Shown here piece by piece: positions 16,982 through 25,396 of a stretch of DNA of 64,000 nt; the stretch's first letter is position 1, and each line of letters starts with the position of its first letter. A program made the translations under genes and the position numbers. The DNA comes from Arthrobacter sp. zg-Y20 (lineage in GTDB: Bacteria > Actinomycetota > Actinomycetes > Actinomycetales > Micrococcaceae). The DNA is taken from assembly GCF_030142075.1 (NCBI RefSeq), contig NZ_CP126241.1, positions 1,922,001 to 1,986,000 of the forward strand, read 5' to 3'. The notes beneath the pieces are model-generated. The model had not been told where the DNA came from and did not search any database. It was given only the letters and a program-made list of their open reading frames with translations.

Positions 16982-17012
16982 GGCGCTGCCGCATTTCTGC
17001 GGCAGCGCCTTT
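16982..17012. terminator. terminator between glgA and the acyl-CoA oxidase gene
   Basis: GGCGCTGCCGCA (16982-16993) and TGCGGCAGCGCC (16998-17009) make a perfect 12-bp stem with a TTTC loop. TTTGTGTTTT follows on the plus strand and an A-rich run precedes it, so it can stop both convergent genes. Confidence 0.85.
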
Positions 17013-17035
17013 GTGTTTTCCGGCGTACTTCGGGC

Positions 17036-19147
17036 TTACTTCTTCCCGGACTTCTTCGACGCCTTCGAGGCAGCCTTTTCGCGGGCGATCAGCACCTTCT
17101 CATCCACCGGAGCGGCACCGCTGGCACGCAGCAGGCGCTGGTATTCCATCGCCTCGTCCTGGCGGGCTTTCTCCGCACCGGAAGCGATCTTGGCGCGCAG
17201 GTGCTCCTGGCCGTAGCCGAAGGAATCGACCAGGTCCAGGGCGTGCGGGCGGATCTTGGCCAGCAGGCGGTTGATGTAGGGGCCCAGGGTCCGGGCCCGC
17301 TGCGCCGAGAGCCGGCCGTTCATCAGGTACCAGCCCAGGTTCTTTTCGATCAGGCACAGGCCGAACAGGTCGCGGACCCAGGTCATGACCTGGCGCGTGC
17401 CGGCGTCGTCAATCCGGTCCAGCGCCCGGGTGAAGCCTTCCCACTGCAGCAGTTCGGCGTGGGCGCGCGCTGCTTCGATCAGGGCGTGCTGGTTCTCGTT
17501 GAAGACCGCCGCCCCCTTTTCCTTCGGCATGTTGCGGGCGGCCTTCAGCGCGCCGGCCACCTCGGCGACCATGGTGCTTACCCGGTCAGCCAGCAGGTCA
17601 TGCTGGGCACGGGGATCACGCAGCGCCACGGCGGACTTCTTCTCCGAACCGGAGTCGGCCACGGTCTGCACAATGCGGCGCAGGCCGGTGCGGTGCACGG
17701 TGACGTCGGCGGCCTGGCCCACAACGTAGCGGGCCAGCACGCCGAAGTCGGCGCCGGCAAATTCCTTGGCGTAGTCAGCCAGCAGGCGCTTGGCGACCAG
17801 CTGCAGCAGCACCGTGTTGTCACCTTCGAAGGTGGCGTAAATGTCCAGGTCCGCGCGCAGTGCGGTGAACCGGTTCTCGGCAAGGAAACCCGCACCGCCG
17901 GTTGCTTCGCGGCATTCCTGCAGCGTGTCCAGGGCATGCCAGGTGGAGAGGGACTTCAGTGCGGCGGCAAGGGTCTCAAGGTCCTGGCGGTCCGCGTCGG
18001 TGTCGTGCGCGCCGGAGAAGACGTCGTCGAACTTCTGCAGCAGTTCCTCGTGGGCAAAGGCGGCCGCGAACGTGGTGGCGAGCAGGGGCAGCAGGCGGCG
18101 CTGGTGCTGCTGGTAGTCCATCAGCACCTCTTCCTTGATGTCGGATGCACCGTTGAACTGCCGGCGCTCGGTGCCGTACTGGATGGCGGTCTTCAGCGCC
18201 ATCTTGCTGGCGGCAACGGCCGCACCGTCCAGGGAGACGCGGCCCTGCACCAGGGTGCCGATCATGGTGAAGAAGCGCCGGCCGGGGCTGGCGATGGCGG
18301 AGGTGTACGTGCCGTCTTCGGCTACGTCGCCGTACTTGTTGAGCAGGTTGGTCCGGGGGATGCGCACGTTGGAGAAGTGCAGCCGGCCGTTGTCGATGCC
18401 GTTCAGTCCGCCCTTGACGCCGTCGTCCTCGCCGCCCACGCCGGGCAGGAAACCGTTGTCATCGCGCAGTTCCACATAGAACGCGTGGACACCGTGGTCC
18501 ACGCCCTTGGTGATCAGGTGGGCGAACACAACGGCCGCCTTGCCGTGGACGGCACCGTTGCCGATGTAGTCCTTCCAGGCTGCGCGGAACGGCGTGTTGA
18601 TGATGAATTCCTGCGCTGCGGCGTCGTACTCGGCGGTGGTCGCGATGCTGGCGACATCCGAGCCGTGGCCGGTTTCGGTCATCGCAAAGCAGCCGGGGGT
18701 TTCCAGGCTCATGATGCCCGGCAGCCACTTCTCATGGTGTTCCCGGTTGCCCAGGTGCAGGACGGCGGACCCGAACAGGCCCCACTGCACGCCGGCCTTG
18801 ATCTGCAGCGACGGATCGGCCACCACGAGTTCCTCGAACCCGGCAATGTTGCCGCCGTGGTTGTCCTCGCCGCCCACATACTTGGGGAAGGCACGGTGAA
18901 CGGCCTTGGTGTCCACCAGGACCTTCAGCTGGCCCATAACCCGTTCGCGGTGCTCGGTGTGGCTCAATCCGGCGGGGGTGTGCAGCTCATCATGGCCGGC
19001 AAGCTCGCGGGCCTGCAGGCGGATGTCCGCCCACTTGCCCAGCAGTGCCCGGCCCAGGGAAGCGGTGTCCACCACAGCGGCATCGTTGTCGCTGATGGTG
19101 GCGCTGGCCGGCAGCTGGCGTTCGGCGGGGGAAAGTGTTTGCGTCAT
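17036..19147 (-). CDS. acyl-CoA oxidase / acyl-CoA dehydrogenase family
   Basis: The 703-residue length matches acyl-CoA oxidases, not the roughly 380-residue dehydrogenases. It contains the flavin-binding signature CFAMTETGHGSDV (about 185) and an extended C-terminal ACOX domain; the C-terminus is lysine-rich. It should oxidise acyl-CoA to trans-2-enoyl-CoA using FAD, the first step of beta-oxidation. ATG 19147 follows AGAAGGA by 7 bp. A TetR gene lies 31 bp upstream on the same strand, and the other beta-oxidation enzymes are divergent. Confidence 0.88.
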   Translation of the reverse strand: MTQTLSPAERQLPASATISDNDAAVVDTASLGRALLGKWADIRLQARELAGHDELHTPAGLSHTEHRERVMGQLKVLVDTKAVHRAFPKYVGGEDNHGGNIAGFEELVVADPSLQIKAGVQWGLFGSAVLHLGNREHHEKWLPGIMSLETPGCFAMTETGHGSDVASIATTAEYDAAAQEFIINTPFRAAWKDYIGNGAVHGKAAVVFAHLITKGVDHGVHAFYVELRDDNGFLPGVGGEDDGVKGGLNGIDNGRLHFSNVRIPRTNLLNKYGDVAEDGTYTSAIASPGRRFFTMIGTLVQGRVSLDGAAVAASKMALKTAIQYGTERRQFNGASDIKEEVLMDYQQHQRRLLPLLATTFAAAFAHEELLQKFDDVFSGAHDTDADRQDLETLAAALKSLSTWHALDTLQECREATGGAGFLAENRFTALRADLDIYATFEGDNTVLLQLVAKRLLADYAKEFAGADFGVLARYVVGQAADVTVHRTGLRRIVQTVADSGSEKKSAVALRDPRAQHDLLADRVSTMVAEVAGALKAARNMPKEKGAAVFNENQHALIEAARAHAELLQWEGFTRALDRIDDAGTRQVMTWVRDLFGLCLIEKNLGWYLMNGRLSAQRARTLGPYINRLLAKIRPHALDLVDSFGYGQEHLRAKIASGAEKARQDEAMEYQRLLRASGAAPVDEKVLIAREKAASKASKKSGKK

Positions 19148-19178
19148 TGCTTTTCCTTCTTGTGGTGGTGGGGCGTGC

Positions 19179-19877
19179 TCAGGAAATCCGGGGGAGGGGC
19201 GTGTGCCCCTGGTCGTAGCCGATGCCGTCAAAAAGCCAGACGGTCAGCTGCTCGGTCATTTGTTCTTCGGTGGGCTTGTCTTCGCCCGGGGGCGCGGCGA
19301 TCCAGCGTTCTCCTGCCGCACGGATCATGCCCAGCGCAGCTGTGGGCCAGTACTGCGCGGTGCCGCTGGCCTCCGGCGGCACTTCACGGCCGGCGAGGTA
19401 GTGCCGCATGGCCGAATCCATCATTGACGTGATGGTTTCGAAGAAGTGCGAAAGCGTGGTGTCCACTTGCTGGTCCGGGCCGCCCTCGGCCAGCCGGCCG
19501 GTGACGAACAGGTACACGTTGGGTGAGGTTTCCGCCATCTGCAGGTACGCCGAGACCATGGCCCGCAGCCCGGAGCGCGGTGAGGAAGCGGTGCGGCCGG
19601 CCGCCAGGATTTTCTCCTGCATGCGGGCCACGGCCATTTCGCCCATGGCCTTCTGCAGCCCGGCCTTATCTCCGAAGTAGCGGTAGAACACCGATTTGGA
19701 GGTACCGGAGGCCGCCGCGATCTCTTCCATGGAGGCCGAGTAGCCCAGCGAGTGCACGGCACGGCGCGCGGTCTTAATGAGCGTACGGCGGCGTTCGGCC
19801 CGGTGCGCTTCCCAGCGAAGCGCGCGGCCGTCACCGGCGGGGGCGGCCGCGGAGGAGTCCTCTAGTGCGTTGTTCAC
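19179..19877 (-). CDS. TetR-family transcriptional regulator
   Basis: The 232-residue protein has an N-terminal HTH (about 35-80, with SMEEIAAASGTSKSVFYRYFGDK) and an all-helical ligand domain. By position it should control the acyl-CoA oxidase downstream and the thiolase operon opposite, with an acyl-CoA as the likely effector. GTG 19877 is the start; TACGCT lies 7 bp before it with no Shine-Dalgarno. The palindrome GATAC-N5-GTATC at 19878-19892 covers that -10 box, suggesting autorepression. Confidence 0.88.
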   Translation of the reverse strand: MNNALEDSSAAAPAGDGRALRWEAHRAERRRTLIKTARRAVHSLGYSASMEEIAAASGTSKSVFYRYFGDKAGLQKAMGEMAVARMQEKILAAGRTASSPRSGLRAMVSAYLQMAETSPNVYLFVTGRLAEGGPDQQVDTTLSHFFETITSMMDSAMRHYLAGREVPPEASGTAQYWPTAALGMIRAAGERWIAAPPGEDKPTEEQMTEQLTVWLFDGIGYDQGHTPLPRIS

Positions 19878-19918
19878 GATACTGAGCGTATCAGGTACGC
19901 TGGGTAACAGTAACTACC
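19878..19918. promoter_or_regulatory. candidate TetR operators in the beta-oxidation divergon
   Basis: GATAC-TGAGC-GTATC (19878-19892) is a perfect inverted repeat touching the regulator's GTG and overlapping its TACGCT -10 box. A second inverted repeat, GGTA-N8-TACC (19903-19918), abuts a possible -10 (TACCGT, 19915-19920) for the thiolase operon. Both sites are inferred from symmetry and position only. Confidence 0.5.
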
Positions 19919-19973
19919 GTCACACACCCCACCGTGCCACCCAACCCCCAAGCACTCCCAAGGAGAACGACGA

Positions 19974-21305
19974 ATGGCTGCACAGCCCGAACCCCTCACC
20001 GCCCGGCCCAACGAGACCGCACCCGCGGTACGCAAGGCCGTGGTGATCGGCGGCAACCGAATCCCCTTCGCCCGTTCAGGCGGAAAGTACACCTACAGCT
20101 CCAACCAGGACATGCTCACGGCAGCCCTTGACGGGCTTATTGCCCGCTTCGGCCTGCAGGGCGAGCGGATCGGCGAAGTAGCCGGCGGCGCCGTCCTGAA
20201 GCACTCCCGCGATTTCAACCTGACCCGCGAAGCGGTCCTGGGCTCGGCACTGGCGCCTGAGACCCCCGCCTACGATGTCCAGCAGGCCTGCGCCACCGGA
20301 CTGGAAACAGTGGTCAGCCTGGCCAACAAGATCAAGCTCGGCCAGCTGGAATCCGCTATTGCCGGCGGCGTGGACTCCGCGTCGGACGCCCCTATTGCCG
20401 TCAGTGAAGGCCTGCGCCGGGCCCTGCTGGACCTCTCCCGCGCCCGCACCACCAAGCAGAAGCTGGCCGCCGTCGCGAAGATCCGCCCCAAGGACCTGTC
20501 CCCGAATGCCCCGTCCACCGGCGAGCCCCGCACCGGCCTGTCCATGGGCGAGCACCAGGCCCTGACCACCGCGCAGTGGAAGATCACCCGCGAGGCACAG
20601 GACGAGCTGGCCTACAACAGCCACCGCAATATGGCTGCCGCCTACGACCGCGGCTTCTTCGATGACCTTGTCACCCCGTACCGCGGGCTGTCCAAGGACG
20701 CGAACCTGCGTCCGGACACCACCATGGAGAAGCTCGCCAAGCTCAAGCCCGCCTTCGGCAAGTCCCTTGGGGATGCCGCCACCATGACCGCCGGCAACTC
20801 CACTCCGCTGACCGACGGTGCCTCCGTGGTGCTGCTGGGCTCGGAGGACTACGCCCGCGAACACGATCTGCCGATGCTCGCGAACATTGTGGACGCCGAA
20901 GCCGGCGCCGTGGACTTTGTGCACGGCAAGGACGGACTGCTGATGGCTCCGGCCTTCGCCGTCCCGCGCCTGCTGGCCCGCCACGGCCTCACCTTCGACG
21001 ACTTCGACTTCTTCGAAATCCACGAGGCCTTCGCCGGCACGGTGCTCTCAACCCTGGCCGCTTGGGAAGACGAAGAGTTCTGCCGCACCCGCCTGGGCCT
21101 GGATGCAACACTGGGCAGCATCGACCGCAGCAAGCTCAACATCAACGGTTCCTCGCTGGCCGCCGGCCACCCCTTCGCTGCCACCGGCGGACGCATTGTG
21201 GCCTCGCTGGCCAAGATGCTCCATGAAAAGGGTTCGGGCCGCGGCCTTATTTCGATCTGCGCTGCCGGCGGGCAGGGCCTCGTCGCGATCCTGGAGGCGC
21301 GCTAG
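19974..21305 (+). CDS. fadA: acetyl-CoA acyltransferase (thiolase), FadA-like
   Basis: The 443-residue enzyme cleaves 3-ketoacyl-CoA in the last step of beta-oxidation. The nucleophile Cys lies in QQACATGLETV (about 103), the active His in AAGHPFAATGGR and the second Cys in SICAAGGQG near the C-terminus. An AAGGAGA ribosome binding site precedes ATG 19974. It leads an operon with the reductase 2 bp downstream and the MaoC gene overlapping that. Confidence 0.92.
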   Translation: MAAQPEPLTARPNETAPAVRKAVVIGGNRIPFARSGGKYTYSSNQDMLTAALDGLIARFGLQGERIGEVAGGAVLKHSRDFNLTREAVLGSALAPETPAYDVQQACATGLETVVSLANKIKLGQLESAIAGGVDSASDAPIAVSEGLRRALLDLSRARTTKQKLAAVAKIRPKDLSPNAPSTGEPRTGLSMGEHQALTTAQWKITREAQDELAYNSHRNMAAAYDRGFFDDLVTPYRGLSKDANLRPDTTMEKLAKLKPAFGKSLGDAATMTAGNSTPLTDGASVVLLGSEDYAREHDLPMLANIVDAEAGAVDFVHGKDGLLMAPAFAVPRLLARHGLTFDDFDFFEIHEAFAGTVLSTLAAWEDEEFCRTRLGLDATLGSIDRSKLNINGSSLAAGHPFAATGGRIVASLAKMLHEKGSGRGLISICAAGGQGLVAILEAR

Positions 21306-21307
21306 CC

Positions 21308-22648
21308 ATGACTGATACCTACCTCAAGCTGGTCAATACCGGCTTCACCAAAGACCTGTCCAAGAAGCTCGGCCTGCCCCGGCCGGCCATCCTGCGCCGC
21401 TTCGACCCGGCCAAGCCGCTGGTACCGGGGCCGGTGCTGGTGCTCGGCAAGGGCGAAACCGCGGATGACCTCTCACAGCTGCTGCTTGCCTGGGACCAGG
21501 ACGTACGCCGGCATGCCACTCCGAAGGAAAAGCTCGGCGCCATCCTGATTGTCCTGGATGATGCCGCCGATCCCACCGATTTGGCCGAACCCACATTGGC
21601 GGCAGGCGCCGCCCTGCGCGACCTCGCCCCGGGCGGACGGGTGCTCACAGTGTCCCGGCCCGCAGCAGAAGCGCAGGATCCGGCCGCCGCCGCCGCCCGC
21701 CAGGGCATTGACGGTACGTTGCGTTCCATCGCGCATGAACTGCGCGGCGGTGCCACCGCCAACGGCATCGTGCTCGCCAACGGCGTGCAGGCGTCGGCCC
21801 CCTCAGTGGCCGCTGCCCTGCGTTTCCTCCTCTCGGGCAAAAGCGCCTACGTCAGCGGCCAGTTCATCACCGTCGGCTCCGACGCAGGCTCGCTGCCGGC
21901 GGATTGGAACGCACCCCTGGCCGGCAAGGTGGCCGTGGTAACCGGTGCCGCCCGCGGCATCGGCGCAGCCATTGCCAAGGTGCTGCACCGCGACGGCGCC
22001 ACCGTGATTGTGGTGGACGTGCCGGCCGCCGGCGAACAGCTGGCCAAGGTCGCCAACGAAATCGGCGGCACCGCGCTGCAGGTGGACATCACCCGCGATG
22101 ACGCGGCAGAGCGCATCCTTGCCCATGCCGTCGAGCGCTACGGGCACCTGGACATCGTGATCCACAATGCCGGGATCACCCGCGACAAGCTGCTGGCCAA
22201 CATGGACGAAGCCCGCTGGGGTTCGGTCATCGCCGTCAATATCGCCTCCCAGCTGCGCATGAACCAGGCCTTCCTGGCCTCCAGCGGCTTCAGCCCCGAG
22301 GGCCGGATCGTGTCGCTGGCTTCCACCAGCGGTATTGCCGGCAACCGCGGCCAGACGAACTACGCCGCTTCCAAGGGCGGCGTCATCGGCATGGTCCGGG
22401 CCACCGCACCCCTGCTGGCTCCGCGCGGCGGGTCCATCAATGCCGTCGCTCCGGGGTTTATCGAAACGGACATGACTGCTGCTATTCCGGCCCTGACCAG
22501 GCAGGTGGCACGCCGCCTGTCCAGCCTGCAGCAGGGCGGCCTGCCGGTGGATGTGGCCGAAACCATTTCCTTCCTGGCTTCGGACTCCGCGGCCGGGGTC
22601 AACGGCCAGGTGGTCCGGGTATGCGGGCAGAACATGGTGGGCGCATGA
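21308..22648 (+). CDS. fabG: high-molecular-weight 3-oxoacyl-ACP/CoA reductase, FabG4-like
   Basis: At 446 residues this is the long FabG type: a non-catalytic N-terminal Rossmann-like domain (1-200) followed by an SDR ketoreductase with TGAARGIG (about 213), HNAG and YAASKGG (Tyr about 351). It reduces or oxidises 3-oxo/3-hydroxyacyl thioesters with NAD(H). Its place between thiolase and hydratase suggests the 3-hydroxyacyl-CoA dehydrogenase step of beta-oxidation. The gene starts 2 bp after fadA. Confidence 0.88.
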   Translation: MTDTYLKLVNTGFTKDLSKKLGLPRPAILRRFDPAKPLVPGPVLVLGKGETADDLSQLLLAWDQDVRRHATPKEKLGAILIVLDDAADPTDLAEPTLAAGAALRDLAPGGRVLTVSRPAAEAQDPAAAAARQGIDGTLRSIAHELRGGATANGIVLANGVQASAPSVAAALRFLLSGKSAYVSGQFITVGSDAGSLPADWNAPLAGKVAVVTGAARGIGAAIAKVLHRDGATVIVVDVPAAGEQLAKVANEIGGTALQVDITRDDAAERILAHAVERYGHLDIVIHNAGITRDKLLANMDEARWGSVIAVNIASQLRMNQAFLASSGFSPEGRIVSLASTSGIAGNRGQTNYAASKGGVIGMVRATAPLLAPRGGSINAVAPGFIETDMTAAIPALTRQVARRLSSLQQGGLPVDVAETISFLASDSAAGVNGQVVRVCGQNMVGA

Positions 22649-23586
22649 GCTCCACCCAGCTGCGTGAAATCCCGGCCCTCGGCAAGCTTTATGCCGGCGC
22701 ACTGGGCAGTGCCGCCAAGGCCAGGATGTCCTCCGCCAAAGGCAGCACGACGCTGCCGGCGGACCGGCACGTGGTGTCCGGCGCCGCCGTCGACCTGGCA
22801 AAGCTGACCGACTTCCAGCGCCTGATCCTGCACAGTGCCACGGATTACCTGCCCACCGGTTACGTGCACACCTTCGCGTTCCCGGTGGCCATGAGCCTCA
22901 TGGCGCGCGATGACTTTCCGCTGCCCCTGCTGGGCATGGTGCACCTGCGCAACGTGGTCCAGCATTACCGTCCAATCCACTACAGCGAGCCGCTGACGGT
23001 CACCGCCTGGGCAGAGAACCTGGGCGGACACCGGTCCGGCACCTCTGTGGAGCTGGTAGCCGAGGTTACGGGGGCGGACGGCGAAGTGCTGTGGCGCGGG
23101 CGTTCCACCTACTTGGCGAAAGGTGTTTTCCTTCCCAAGACGGACCGGCCCGGCGAGTCCGCGGGGCGGCCCGAGTTCGTTCCGCCCCTGCCTACCGCCA
23201 TGTGGCGGCTGGGTGCCGACGCGGGCCGCAACTATGCCCGCGTTTCCGGGGACTTCAACCCGATCCACCTGAGCCGCCTGTCCGCCAAGGCGCTGGGCAT
23301 GAAGCGGTCCCTGGCCCACGGCATGTACCTGGCCTCGCGGGTGGTTTCAGATGCGGTGCAGACTCAGGAGGGCCCCTTCGAGTGGACCATCGACTTTGAG
23401 TCCCCGGTGTTCCTGCCGGCCACTGTTGCAGTGTCGATCCACGACGACGAGGCGGGCAGCAGCTGGGCCGGTTCCACCTTCACGGGCTGGAATCCGCGCT
23501 CGATGCGCCGGCACTTCGCCGGCACCGTCCGTCCGCTGGAGGCAGCCGCCCCCGGGGACGGGTTCGCTGCCGCCACCCGGGCCTGA
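22645..23586 (+). CDS. MaoC-like enoyl-CoA hydratase
   Basis: The 313-residue protein has two hot-dog halves; the C-terminal one has the R-hydratase motif SGDFNPIH (Asp and His) and AHGMYLASR. It should hydrate trans-2-enoyl thioesters to 3-hydroxyacyl thioesters. ATG 22645 overlaps the reductase stop (ATGA), so translation is coupled; the frame upstream of it is not used. With fadA and fabG it completes the enzymes after acyl-CoA oxidation. Confidence 0.85.
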   Translation: MSSTQLREIPALGKLYAGALGSAAKARMSSAKGSTTLPADRHVVSGAAVDLAKLTDFQRLILHSATDYLPTGYVHTFAFPVAMSLMARDDFPLPLLGMVHLRNVVQHYRPIHYSEPLTVTAWAENLGGHRSGTSVELVAEVTGADGEVLWRGRSTYLAKGVFLPKTDRPGESAGRPEFVPPLPTAMWRLGADAGRNYARVSGDFNPIHLSRLSAKALGMKRSLAHGMYLASRVVSDAVQTQEGPFEWTIDFESPVFLPATVAVSIHDDEAGSSWAGSTFTGWNPRSMRRHFAGTVRPLEAAAPGDGFAAATRA

Positions 23587-23637
23587 TTGGCCGGGCCTGG
23601 CTTCCCCAGGCTCCGCAGTACTTCCCAGCAGCACCCC

Positions 23638-23679
23638 GGGCCCCGTCGGCCTCCGCAGCAGCGGAGCTCGGTGGGGCCC
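23638..23679 (+). terminator. long nested hairpin after the MaoC gene
   Basis: GGGCCCC (23638-23644) pairs with GGGGCCC (23673-23679), and inside it CTCCGC (23651-23656) pairs with GCGGAG (23661-23666). There is no clear T tract. Confidence 0.5.
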
Positions 23680-23729
23680 GTCCCGTCCCGCAGCAATCCG
23701 GCACTTCCCCAACTGCTAAGGTTCCTCCC

Positions 23730-24947
23730 ATGATTGATGCCGCCTCCCTGTTGGTTACCGCCAAGGAACTGGATGCCGCGGATCCCCTCGCGGGTTACCG
23801 GGACCGCTTCCTTCCGGCCGGGGAGGTGAGCGCGTATCTTGACGGCAACTCCCTGGGCCGGCCGCTCCGGGGGACCGCCGAACACCTGCAGGACTTTGTC
23901 ACCGGACAGTGGGCCCAGCGGCTGATCCGCGGCTGGGACGAGGAGTGGCTGGAGCTTCCCGGGCGGATTGGCGACGAACTGGGGGCGGTGGCGCTGGGTG
24001 CGGCACCGGGCCAGTGCATCGTGGCGGATTCCACCACCGTGCTGCTGTACAAGCTGGCCCGGGCGGCCGTCGCCGCCCGGCCGGGCCGAACCGAGATCCT
24101 GCTCGATGCCGACAACTTCCCTACGGACCGGTACGTACTGGAGGGGGTTGCCCGCGAGTGCGGGCTGACCCTGCGCTGGGTGCGCGCGGATTACGACGGC
24201 GGAGTCAGCGCCGAAGCCGTGGCCGAGGCCGTGGGCCCGCATACCGCGCTGGCCGTCTTCAGCCACGTTGCCTACCGCTCCGGCTACCTCGCCGATGCCG
24301 CAGCCATTTCCGCGCTGGTGCACGACGCCGGCGGGCTGGTGCTGTGGGACCTGTGCCACTCCGCCGGCGCGGTCCCTGCCGAGCTGGACGCGTGGGGTGT
24401 GGATTACGCCGTCGGCTGCAGCTACAAGTACCTCAACGGCGGCCCGGGCGCACCTGCCTGGGGTTACGTCGCCGCCCGCCACCAGGCGGAGTTCACCCAG
24501 CCCATCCAGGGCTGGCTCGGCTCCGACGACCCGTTCGGGATGGCGCCGGGGTACGTCCCGGCAAGCGGCATCCGGCGCCTGGTCTCCGGCACCCCGCCCA
24601 TTCTGGGCATGCTTGCCATGCAGGACATGGTGGCCCTGATCCGCGAGGCCGGCATGGAAGCCGTCCGGGCAAAGTCGCAGGCGCTGACCGAATACGCCGT
24701 TGCCGCTGTGGACGCACTGCTGGCACCGCGCGGCGTCGTGCTGGCCTCGCCGCGCGATCCGGAACGCCGCGGCAGCCACATCACCATTGACCATCCCGCG
24801 TTCAAGGCGGTCACCGCCGCCCTGTGGGAGCAGGGGGTCATTCCGGACTACCGCAATCCCGACGGCATCCGCATCGGCCTGTCTCCGCTGTCCACGTCCT
24901 TCGCGGAGACCTTCACCGGAATCGAAGCGGTGCTGGCCAGGCTGTAG
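23730..24947 (+). CDS. kynU: kynureninase
   Basis: The 405-residue PLP enzyme hydrolyses kynurenine to anthranilate and alanine (or 3-hydroxykynurenine to 3-hydroxyanthranilate). The PLP lysine is in CSYKYLNGGPGAP (Lys233) and the substrate pocket motif DGNSLG lies near the N-terminus. No kynA or kynB lies in this window, so its upstream enzymes are elsewhere or absent. TAAGGT (23717-23722) lies 7 bp before ATG 23730 with no Shine-Dalgarno. Confidence 0.92.
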   Translation: MIDAASLLVTAKELDAADPLAGYRDRFLPAGEVSAYLDGNSLGRPLRGTAEHLQDFVTGQWAQRLIRGWDEEWLELPGRIGDELGAVALGAAPGQCIVADSTTVLLYKLARAAVAARPGRTEILLDADNFPTDRYVLEGVARECGLTLRWVRADYDGGVSAEAVAEAVGPHTALAVFSHVAYRSGYLADAAAISALVHDAGGLVLWDLCHSAGAVPAELDAWGVDYAVGCSYKYLNGGPGAPAWGYVAARHQAEFTQPIQGWLGSDDPFGMAPGYVPASGIRRLVSGTPPILGMLAMQDMVALIREAGMEAVRAKSQALTEYAVAAVDALLAPRGVVLASPRDPERRGSHITIDHPAFKAVTAALWEQGVIPDYRNPDGIRIGLSPLSTSFAETFTGIEAVLARL

Positions 24948-24948
24948 C

Positions 24949-25344
24949 TCACGCCTGCCCTGCCTTCACCGCCAGGACCGGGCAGTCCGCTTCAAGGAGC
25001 ACCCGCTGGGCCGTACTGCCGAGGAACAGTTTCCCCACCGGTGTCCGGTGCCGGATGCCCAGCACCACAAGCTGGGCGCCATGGCCCTCGGCGGCCTTCA
25101 GGATCTCTTCCGACGCGTCAAAGTCACCCACCGGATGCAGCAGGGTATGCGGCAGCCGGCTTTCCTGCAGGACCGTGGCCAGCTCCTGCAGGTAGCCGGG
25201 GGATTCGCCCGGGTCCCGGGCCCCGCGGGTGCTCTCCACGTTCACCACTACCAGCCCCATGGCCAGTTCCCGGGCTGCCCGCACCCCGGCACGCAGTGCT
25301 GTTTCCCCCTCCGGTGTGGGTACATATCCGACGACGACGGTCAT
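24949..25344 (-). CDS. universal stress protein, UspA family
   Basis: A single Usp domain of 131 residues with the nucleotide-loop-like C-terminal region around GIRHRTPVGKLFLGSTAQ, so it probably binds ATP. It starts at ATG 25344 behind GAAGGAGA. The stop is one base from the kynU stop on the opposite strand. It lies downstream of the APC permease gene with a 52-bp gap and may be co-transcribed with it. Confidence 0.88.
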   Translation of the reverse strand: MTVVVGYVPTPEGETALRAGVRAARELAMGLVVVNVESTRGARDPGESPGYLQELATVLQESRLPHTLLHPVGDFDASEEILKAAEGHGAQLVVLGIRHRTPVGKLFLGSTAQRVLLEADCPVLAVKAGQA

Positions 25345-25396
25345 GGTCTCCTTCTTCCTGGCGGTTCTTCGCCGGCCGCGTGCCGCCGGCGAAGCA

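Noticed and set aside
15750-16994. Long minus-strand ORF opposite glgA
   Set aside because: A GC-driven shadow of glgA, with no domain and no start signals.
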